NCBI GenBank assembly: GCA_017882405.1
Contig: JADGPO010000160.1
Coordinates: 1 to 6,222 of the forward strand
Length of the DNA: 6,222 bases
Origin: Solirubrobacteraceae bacterium
Lineage (GTDB): Bacteria > Actinomycetota > Thermoleophilia > Solirubrobacterales > Solirubrobacteraceae
Direction: 5' to 3'
This document shows, piece by piece, positions 1-4,948 of this stretch (positions within the stretch are counted from its first letter, which is position 1; every line of letters starts with the position of its first letter). The notes under the pieces are model-generated. The model was not told the origin of the DNA, did no database searches, and saw nothing but the letters and a program-made list of their open reading frames with translations. The translations under genes and the position numbers were made by a program.

Positions 1-112
1 AGCGGGCCACGTCCGGGATCTTCGCAGCGAGGGGGAGATGGGTGTTCGCGTAGTAATCCTCGAACGCACCTGGATGAGTGGGGTGTCCGTAGAGAACGGT
101 GATTTTCATCAT
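1..112 (-). CDS. EthD family protein, 5' part only (runs off the window)
   Basis: The reverse strand from 112 reads M-M-K-I-T-V-L-Y-G-H-P and continues with F-E-D-Y-Y and N-T-H-L-P-L-A, then K-I-P, for 37 codons to the window edge. A first beta strand, then a YY..THLPLA segment, then a K-[IM]-P-G/D turn is the N-terminal signature of the EthD family (small proteins of about 100 residues with a dimeric alpha+beta barrel fold, named after a protein of the ethyl tert-butyl ether degradation cluster; often labelled EthD family reductase). About two thirds of the protein lies outside. The start is either of two tandem ATG codons (112-110 or 109-107); a strong Shine-Dalgarno 7 nt upstream favours the first. 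It is transcribed away from the glycosyltransferase gene and has no evident functional link to it. The biochemical role of most EthD proteins is unknown, and none can be assigned here. Confidence 0.85.
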   Translation of the reverse strand, partial: MMKITVLYGHPTHPGAFEDYYANTHLPLAAKIPDVAR

Positions 113-119
113 GGTGGTG

Positions 120-126
120 CTCCTTT
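120..126 (-). promoter_or_regulatory. Ribosome binding site of the EthD gene
   Basis: The reverse strand reads AAAGGAG at 126-120, followed by 7 nt (CACCACC) and then ATG at 112. This near-perfect Shine-Dalgarno sequence at normal spacing is the best one in the window and fixes the start of the partial EthD gene. The other starts in the window lack a comparable site. Confidence 0.8.
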
Positions 127-149
127 GTTCGCCTGCCGGGCAGAGGCGG

Positions 150-155
150 ACGCTA
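150..155 (-). promoter_or_regulatory. Possible -10 element for the EthD gene
   Basis: The reverse strand has TAGCGT at 155-150, which fits the relaxed actinobacterial -10 pattern TANNNT. It would give a transcript start near 143 and a leader of about 30 nt that contains the AAAGGAG site. No convincing -35 hexamer is seen. A short GC inverted repeat (GCGCC at 168-172, GGCGC at 176-180) sits just upstream of it. This is a weak call from pattern alone. Confidence 0.2.
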
Positions 156-397
156 TCCGAAATCAGGGCGCCGCCGGCGCGGCCGCACGGCTCCTCATGC
201 GGACAGCACCCGCAATCCCAGTAACCGCGGAAATCCGACCACAGCCACTGGATCGCCAACCCCGCCTGACAGCACCGCGTGGAACCCGACGAAACGCTTC
301 CGCTCACTGTCATCGTCCCGGAGCGTCGGCGGTGATACGTCCGGCGTGTTCGGTAGGTCCTCGGGCTGAGGGGCTGTCGGTCGGGGTTGCGTCGTCT

Positions 398-431
398 CGG
401 CGGACCTCGGGCGGCTGGTACCGCTCCGCCG
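398..431. repeat. Inverted repeat upstream of the GT-C gene, possible operator
   Basis: CGGCGGA at 398-404 is the exact reverse complement of TCCGCCG at 425-431. Inside it a second pair, GCGG at 411-414 and CCGC at 421-424, stacks directly on the outer arm, leaving a 6-nt bulge (405-410) on the left side only. If the transcript starts at 461 the repeat lies at about -63 to -30 and would act as DNA, for instance as a binding site of a dimeric regulator overlapping the -35 position. In DNA this GC-rich, seven-base arms can arise by chance. Confidence 0.25.
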
Positions 432-448
432 CGTCGGCCCCGTCTCGT

Positions 449-454
449 TAGATT
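449..454 (+). promoter_or_regulatory. Possible -10 element with leaderless start of the GT-C gene
   Basis: TAGATT at 449-454 fits TANNNT and matches four of six positions of TATAAT. It lies in the most AT-rich patch (about 448-457) of the surrounding DNA. Six bases separate it from the GTG at 461, so the expected transcription start falls on or beside the start codon. There is no Shine-Dalgarno sequence before the GTG, which agrees with a leaderless mRNA, a common arrangement in Actinomycetota. No good -35 is visible at the expected place (about 426-431). Confidence 0.4.
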
Positions 455-460
455 TGTCGG

Positions 461-3298
461 GTGACCGTGCTCCGCTCGCGCTCGGGGCCCGCGGTTCGGT
501 CCAGTTTCCGGGGGCAGCTGTTGGCCGTGCTCGTCGCCGGTGCGGCGATCAGAGCGCTGCTCATCGCACTGCATCCGGGCGAGTACTTCGACATGCAGGC
601 GCTCGCCGTTGTCGGCGGCCTGTTCGCGCGAGCGCCACTGCACCTCTACGCCCTCGAACCGCGGCCGATGTTCGAGGGCCTGACGCTCTACGCCTGGCCG
701 TACCCTCCGGGCTTTCTTCCCGTCGCCGCCCTGCTGCACTGGCTCAGCGTCCACGCCGGGGCGAGCGTCAGTCGCCTGGACCGGAGCCTGGTCAGTGTGG
801 CCGACCTCGCGCTGGCCTGGGTCATGCAGGCCGGGTTGGGCCGGCTCGGGCGCCCGGATCGAGAGCGATTGGCGGCCGCCGCGCTGGTGGCGCTGGGCCC
901 GGCGTTCTTCATGGTCTCCGGGATGCACGGGCAGATCGATGCGGTGGCGTGGCTGCCGGCGATCGCCGGCGTGCTCGTATGGGAGCGCCGGCAGGGTCGG
1001 GCCCACGTGCTGGCCGCCGGGGCGCTCGTCGGTCTTGGCATCGCGATCAAGACCGTGCCCGGCGTGGCCCTGCTGGGGCTGGCTCTGACGGCCCGCAGCC
1101 GTCGCGAGCTCGCGCTGCTGCTGGGCTCGGCGGCGCTCGTCGTTGCCGCCACGCTCGCCCCCTTCGCCATCGTCGCCCCCCATGCCCTGGCCCCGATCGT
1201 CGACTATCGCGGGTTTCCCGGGCGTGCCGGCGTCGCCCTGCTTCTGCAGCCGAGCCTGGCCACGCAGCTGATGGCGGGCCATGCCGAGAGCTTCGACGCC
1301 ACCACCCGGTTCCTGCTCGGGCACGCCTCCCTCGTGCTGGCTCCGGTGCTGCTCGCCGTGTGGGTCCTGGCGCGCCGGCGCCGACTGTCGGCGGCGGACA
1401 CGGTCACCGCACTGTTGCTGGGGGTCTACGTGTTCGCCCCCGCCGTGCTGCCGCAGTACTGGCTGTGGATCGTGCCCTTCCTGATCCTGGGCCGCCGGTA
1501 TCGCGCCGCGGCGATCTACCAGCTCGTCATGCTCGCGCCGCTGGCGCTGACCTACATCTTCCTGGCCGAGCCCTGGGACACCCTGCGACTGCCCGAGACG
1601 CTCGTCCGCTACGGCTACGTCCCGCTTATGTGGCTGATCACCGTGGGCTTGCTGGTGGCGCTCGCCGGGCTGCTGGCTCCCGCCGCCCGGACGGCTGCCG
1701 CCACCGCTTGGATCGGTCAATCGGCCGGAGCCGGTCGAGTGCGGCTGGCGACGAACTGGCGACGGCTCAGGTTGGCATCGGCGGAGCATTACGGGCTGGT
1801 GGCCATCCTCATGGCGGGTGCCGCCCTCCGGCTGTGGCTGATGGCGGTCGATCGTCCGGCGTTTCTGGGCTTCCCGGACTCGCGCGCCTACCTGGCGGCG
1901 GTCAACGGGCCGTTGTTCTGGAACCCCTACAAGCCCTCCGGTTATCCGATCATGCTGCGGGTCCTGCGGACGCTCGACCCGCACCTCAGCGCGACGATCT
2001 TTGTGCAGCATCTGCTCGGGCTGGCGACCGCGCTGCTCTTCTACCTGATCACCGTCCGCTTCGTCCGCCGCCGCTGGCTCGCCCTGCTGCCGGCGGCGGT
2101 GGTCGCCTTCTCAGGGACCCAGCTCTATCTCGAGCATGCGGTGCTCAGCGACGGGCCTTTCGCGTTCGCGATCGCCGCGGCCCTCTGGTGCGCCGCCACC
2201 ACTATCGCCCCGGGGCACGGGGCCGGCGACAAGACGGCGGCGCGGGAGAACGGTCCTCGGAGCGACCACGCTCCGGTGGGCGGCAACGCCTCCCGTGGGG
2301 TCAACCTCGCTCTGGCCGGCGCCGGTGCGCTGACGGCCGCCGCGACGGTGCTGCGCCCGGTCGCGGCGGCGTTGATCGCGGCGCTGCTCGCCTGGGCGCT
2401 GGGACGCAGGTGGCCGTCGTGGCGCCGACGTCTGCGCGCCGGGGCGGCGTGCGCGGCTGGCTGTGCCGCCGTGCTCGTGCCGTACGTGATCACGGCGCAC
2501 GCGGCCACGGGCCAATGGGGCCTGACCCGGGCCTCAGGCGAGCAGCTCTACGGCCGGGTGGCGACGTTTGCCAACTGTCGCGATTTCCGGCCCCCCGCCG
2601 GCACGTCGCAGCTGTGCTCGCGGGCTCCCGCCTCCCGGCGGCCCAACGCCAACTGGTACCTGTTCGATCCCGCTTCGCCGCTCGTTCGCACCTTCGGGAC
2701 ACCGGGACCGTCCAACCCGTTCGACACCGACCTCGCGCACTACCGCTATCCCCCGGAGCGCCTCCTGAGTGCCTTTGACCGCGCGGCGCTCCTGCACCAG
2801 CCCTGGACATTTGCCTGGACGACACTGGAGGGGATGGTCAAGTACGTTGCGCCCCACGCAGGACCCGCGAGCCTGCTCGAATGGGACACATCGACCCTCA
2901 TCCACCAGCTGCACAATCCGGCAATCGAGGCTGACACCGACCGCTACGTGGTCAGCGCCTACCACACCCCGGCCGGCTACGTGCATCACGATCTGAGCGC
3001 GACGGACGCCTACGCCGAGAGCGCCCGCGTGGAGGGTCCGCTCACTGCCGTGCTGCTGGTGCTGATGCTCGTTGCCTGGGTTCTCGGGCGCGGGGCCGCG
3101 CGCTCCGCGAGCGTCCTGCTGGGGGCCTGCGCGGTCGTGCTCGCGCTGGCTCCGGTGGCGGCGCTGTTCTACTCGGCTCGCTACGCCACACCCGCCTACG
3201 GACCGCTGGCGGCTGCTGGGGCGATCGGCCTCGATGTCCTGCTCTCGCGCGACTGGCCGCGACGGCGCGGCCCGGTCGCGCGAATGACTGAGTCATGA
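461..3298 (+). CDS. Multi-pass membrane protein, two fused GT-C glycosyltransferase modules
   Basis: This 945-residue protein has about 20 hydrophobic segments in two blocks. Module 1 (about residues 18-405) resembles the mannosyltransferase/GT87-like branch of GT-C: a first helix, then an acidic loop with D44, a PYPPGF segment (80-85), HGQID at 156-160 and a Lys-x-x-Pro (K197-P200). A polar joint (about 406-440) leads to module 2, which looks like the ArnT/PMT-type branch: helix 442-463, a loop with FPDS (D473), then KPSGYP (491-496), E558 and D564 before the next helix, and L-R-P at 631-633. A soluble loop of about 175 residues (683-858) precedes three last helices. GT-C enzymes transfer sugars from polyprenyl-phosphate donors on the outer membrane face; donor and acceptor here are unknown. 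Single GT-C proteins are usually 400-600 residues, so this is double length. The GTG start has no Shine-Dalgarno but a -10-like box just upstream; TTG at 521 after a G-run is the alternative. It overlaps the methyltransferase by ATGA. Confidence 0.85.
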   Translation: MTVLRSRSGPAVRSSFRGQLLAVLVAGAAIRALLIALHPGEYFDMQALAVVGGLFARAPLHLYALEPRPMFEGLTLYAWPYPPGFLPVAALLHWLSVHAGASVSRLDRSLVSVADLALAWVMQAGLGRLGRPDRERLAAAALVALGPAFFMVSGMHGQIDAVAWLPAIAGVLVWERRQGRAHVLAAGALVGLGIAIKTVPGVALLGLALTARSRRELALLLGSAALVVAATLAPFAIVAPHALAPIVDYRGFPGRAGVALLLQPSLATQLMAGHAESFDATTRFLLGHASLVLAPVLLAVWVLARRRRLSAADTVTALLLGVYVFAPAVLPQYWLWIVPFLILGRRYRAAAIYQLVMLAPLALTYIFLAEPWDTLRLPETLVRYGYVPLMWLITVGLLVALAGLLAPAARTAAATAWIGQSAGAGRVRLATNWRRLRLASAEHYGLVAILMAGAALRLWLMAVDRPAFLGFPDSRAYLAAVNGPLFWNPYKPSGYPIMLRVLRTLDPHLSATIFVQHLLGLATALLFYLITVRFVRRRWLALLPAAVVAFSGTQLYLEHAVLSDGPFAFAIAAALWCAATTIAPGHGAGDKTAARENGPRSDHAPVGGNASRGVNLALAGAGALTAAATVLRPVAAALIAALLAWALGRRWPSWRRRLRAGAACAAGCAAVLVPYVITAHAATGQWGLTRASGEQLYGRVATFANCRDFRPPAGTSQLCSRAPASRRPNANWYLFDPASPLVRTFGTPGPSNPFDTDLAHYRYPPERLLSAFDRAALLHQPWTFAWTTLEGMVKYVAPHAGPASLLEWDTSTLIHQLHNPAIEADTDRYVVSAYHTPAGYVHHDLSATDAYAESARVEGPLTAVLLVLMLVAWVLGRGAARSASVLLGACAVVLALAPVAALFYSARYATPAYGPLAAAGAIGLDVLLSRDWPRRRGPVARMTES
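3295..3298 (+). promoter_or_regulatory. ATGA stop/start overlap coupling GT-C and methyltransferase genes
   Basis: ATG (3295-3297) of the methyltransferase overlaps TGA (3296-3298) of the GT-C gene. No clear Shine-Dalgarno precedes the ATG, so translation of the second gene probably depends on ribosomes finishing the first. The two genes are therefore one operon. Confidence 0.8.
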
Positions 3299-4248
3299 CC
3301 GAGCTCGCGCCCTGTTCGGTCTGCGCCGGCCGCTCGCAGCGCCTGCACCTGCGAGTGGCGGGCGAGCTCGGAGCGCAGGGACTGATCCCGACCACGAGCC
3401 GCTTCGGGACCGCGCTCGGCGACATCTACCGCTGCCCGAGCTGCGGGCACATGCAGCTCGGCGAGATGCCGGCGGGGCCGGTGCTCGAGAGCGGCTACGC
3501 GGAGGCGGCCTCCACGGACTACGTACAGGAGAGCGCCGGTCAGCGCGAGACCGCGCGCCGCGCGCTCGCCGACATCGAGCGTCGTGTCGGCCGCGGGCGG
3601 CTGCTCGACCTTGGCTGCTGGGTCGGCTTCCTGCTCGCCGAGGCCCGCGACCGCGGTTGGGACGGAGTGGGCGTGGAGCCGAGCGCCTTCGCCTCCGGTT
3701 TTGCCCGCGAGCAGCTCGGCCTGGACGTGCGCACGGGCGAGCTGTTCTCCGCGTCGCTGCCGGCGCATAGCTTCGATGCCATCGTGATGGGGGACGTCAT
3801 CGAGCACCTGCCCAATCCCGCGGCCGCGCTTGAGCGGATCAGAGGGCTGCTGCGCCCGGGCGGCGTCGTGTGGCTTGCCCTGCCGGACGCCGGCAGCGCC
3901 GTCGCTCGCCTGCTCGGCCGGCGCTGGTGGTCGGTGATCCCCACCCATGTGCAGTACTTCACCCGCGATTCGATGACGCTGCTGCTCGAGCGCCACGACT
4001 TCGAGCCGCTGGCGATCACGACGGCGCCGAAGGCGTTCACGGTCGGGTATTACCTGAGCCGGATCGACGGGTACTCGCGCACCCTGGGCCGGCTTCTCAC
4101 GGCGGCGGGGAAGATGTTGGGCGTTGCCGATCGTCTGTGGGCGCCGGACTTCCGGGATCGGATGGCCGTGTTGGCGCGGCCGCGTCCTCCCGCCGCAGCC
4201 GCACCGCCAGACGCAGCGATTCGCCCAGCGCGCGCAGCGAGAAGCTGA
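3295..4248 (+). CDS. Class I SAM-dependent methyltransferase with N-terminal Cys4 motif
   Basis: This 317-residue soluble protein has no signal peptide or membrane segment. Residues 1-55 carry two CxxC pairs (C7/C10 and C47/C50, the second followed by G-H-M-Q), a probable zinc site as in sugar and polysaccharide-cluster methyltransferases. The Rossmann core follows: motif I LLDLGCWVG (103-111), the acidic end of strand 2 at E128 (VGVEPS), GDVIEHLPNP (166-175) and LLRPGG (185-190), a typical Methyltransf_11/23 pattern. Motif I has Trp109 where Gly is usual. Conserved-looking sequence ends near DRMAVLARP (288-296); the last 20 or so residues are a Pro/Ala/Arg tail antisense to the GT2 gene. It starts within the GT-C stop codon, so it is co-translated with that gene and probably methylates a sugar or glycolipid of the same pathway. 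Substrate and O-, N- or C-specificity cannot be told. Confidence 0.88.
   Translation: MTELAPCSVCAGRSQRLHLRVAGELGAQGLIPTTSRFGTALGDIYRCPSCGHMQLGEMPAGPVLESGYAEAASTDYVQESAGQRETARRALADIERRVGRGRLLDLGCWVGFLLAEARDRGWDGVGVEPSAFASGFAREQLGLDVRTGELFSASLPAHSFDAIVMGDVIEHLPNPAAALERIRGLLRPGGVVWLALPDAGSAVARLLGRRWWSVIPTHVQYFTRDSMTLLLERHDFEPLAITTAPKAFTVGYYLSRIDGYSRTLGRLLTAAGKMLGVADRLWAPDFRDRMAVLARPRPPAAAAPPDAAIRPARAARS
4097..4248. other. 152-bp convergent overlap of the methyltransferase and GT2 coding regions
   Basis: The forward methyltransferase ends with TGA at 4246-4248, and the reverse GT2 gene ends at 4099-4097, so 152 bp are read on both strands. Conserved-looking methyltransferase sequence stops near 4185 and conserved-looking GT2 sequence near 4190, so the two protein cores just meet and only their Pro/Ala/Arg/Ser-rich tails overlap. 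There is no room for ordinary terminators and none is seen; transcripts of the two units should be complementary over at least this stretch. Confidence 0.75.
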
Positions 4249-4948
4249 CCAGCCGCCAGGGGATCGGCGAGAAGCCGCGCCCCTGCCACGTGGTGCCGAC
4301 AGCGTCGTCGCCGCGACGCACCCGGTGGCTGACGTCCACCTCCACCAGGGGCGTGCCACCCCGGGCCGCGAGCACCGTGAGGTACAGGTTGGGCACCAAG
4401 CAGTCCTCCGGCAGGGCCTCGAGCAACCGCGCCAGCAGGGCGGTGTCGTAGCCGCGCAGGGGGCAGTTGGCGTCGCGGGCGCGAACCCCGAACGCGCCGG
4501 CGAGATAGCCGCGCAGGACGCGGGTCATGCCCATCCTGAACCACGGGTCCTGGCGAAAGCGCCGCACCCCGCACACGGCATGGGCGCCGTCGAGCAGGAG
4601 CACCAGCAGGCGCCGCAGGTCCCCACCCAGGAACTGCCCGTCGCCGTCGACCTGCAGCACGTAGTCGGGGCGGTCCTGCACGGCTCGCCGGTAGGCGCGC
4701 ACGAGGCTCGGGCCGTGACCCTCGTTGGCCGCGTTGCGCAGCAACACGAGTTCGCCCTCGAGCTCGGGCGCCAGCGCCTGCACCACGGCCGCGGTGTCGT
4801 CCCGGGAGCAGTCGTCGACGACGACCAGCGACAGCCGGGATACGCGCGGGGCCAGCGCCCGGTCGATCTCGCGCAGGAACTCGGCGATGCCGTCAGCCTC
4901 GTTGAACGCCGGGATCGCAACCGCCACCGAGCATGCCCCGTCGTTCAC
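4097..4948 (-). CDS. Family 2 glycosyltransferase, DPM1/GtrB-like (polyprenyl-phosphate sugar type)
   Basis: This is a 283-residue GT-A fold protein. It opens with the first strand VAIPAFNE (10-17), then VVVDDCSRDDT (42-52), an N-E-G-H-G turn (75-79), and VDGDGQF (100-106) with the metal/nucleotide-binding D101-x-D103. Next come G-x-R-x-x-R-x-D (G127, R129, R132, D134), D159-x-x-C162-x-x-R165, and H208-x-x-R211-x-G213 near the end of the core. This motif order is that of enzymes that join a nucleotide sugar to polyprenyl phosphate (DPM1, GtrB and relatives). There is no C-terminal membrane segment; the last 30 residues are Pro/Ser/Arg-rich. The GTG at 4948 is chosen because it overlaps the upstream stop as GTGA; a longer reading up to 5047 adds 33 residues antisense-like in composition and lying inside the upstream gene. 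It may supply the lipid-linked donor for the GT-C protein, which is inference. The precise sugar is unknown. Confidence 0.88.
   Translation of the reverse strand: MNDGACSVAVAIPAFNEADGIAEFLREIDRALAPRVSRLSLVVVDDCSRDDTAAVVQALAPELEGELVLLRNAANEGHGPSLVRAYRRAVQDRPDYVLQVDGDGQFLGGDLRRLLVLLLDGAHAVCGVRRFRQDPWFRMGMTRVLRGYLAGAFGVRARDANCPLRGYDTALLARLLEALPEDCLVPNLYLTVLAARGGTPLVEVDVSHRVRRGDDAVGTTWQGRGFSPIPWRLVSFSLRALGESLRLAVRLRREDAAAPTRPSDPGSPAPTDDRQRPTSSPPP
4945..4948 (-). promoter_or_regulatory. GTGA stop/start overlap coupling FAD protein and GT2 genes
   Basis: On the reverse strand GTG (4948-4946) of GT2 overlaps TGA (4947-4945) of the FAD protein gene. A GAGGA lies about 12 nt upstream of the GTG, a little far for a strong Shine-Dalgarno. 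The arrangement implies one operon with coupled translation and mirrors the ATGA junction of the opposing unit. Confidence 0.75.

Larger units (their letters stand above)
127..460. other. Divergent intergenic region, no gene seen
   Basis: This stretch separates the reverse EthD gene from the forward GT-C gene. The open frames across it translate to Arg/Ala/Ser-rich strings with no recognisable motif, and the forward one starts inside the antisense of the EthD coding region, so I read the stretch as non-coding. It should hold the promoters of both flanking genes. Contents that can be pointed to are a TANNNT box for each direction (150-155 and 449-454), a small GC inverted repeat at 168-180, and a bulged inverted repeat at 398-431. 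I see no tRNA, riboswitch, terminator with a T tract, or tandem repeat. Confidence 0.6.

Noticed and set aside
359..371. Small hairpin CCTC/GAGG in the intergenic region as a terminator or attenuator
   Set aside because: Only a 4-bp stem without a T tract, expected by chance in this composition.
38..451. Forward 137-residue open frame at the left end
   Set aside because: It begins inside the antisense of the EthD coding region and crosses the intergenic DNA with an Arg/Ala/Ser-rich, motif-free translation and no Shine-Dalgarno.
454..2778. Forward 774-residue open frame overlapping the GT-C gene in another frame
   Set aside because: It is a GC-rich shadow: Arg/Ala/Gly/Pro-rich throughout with no domain pattern, while the overlapping 945-residue frame has regular membrane helices and GT-C motifs.
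3196..4359. Reverse 387-residue open frame antisense to the methyltransferase
   Set aside because: Arg/Gln/Ala-rich with no recognisable motif; the forward strand encodes clear SAM-binding motifs over the same DNA.
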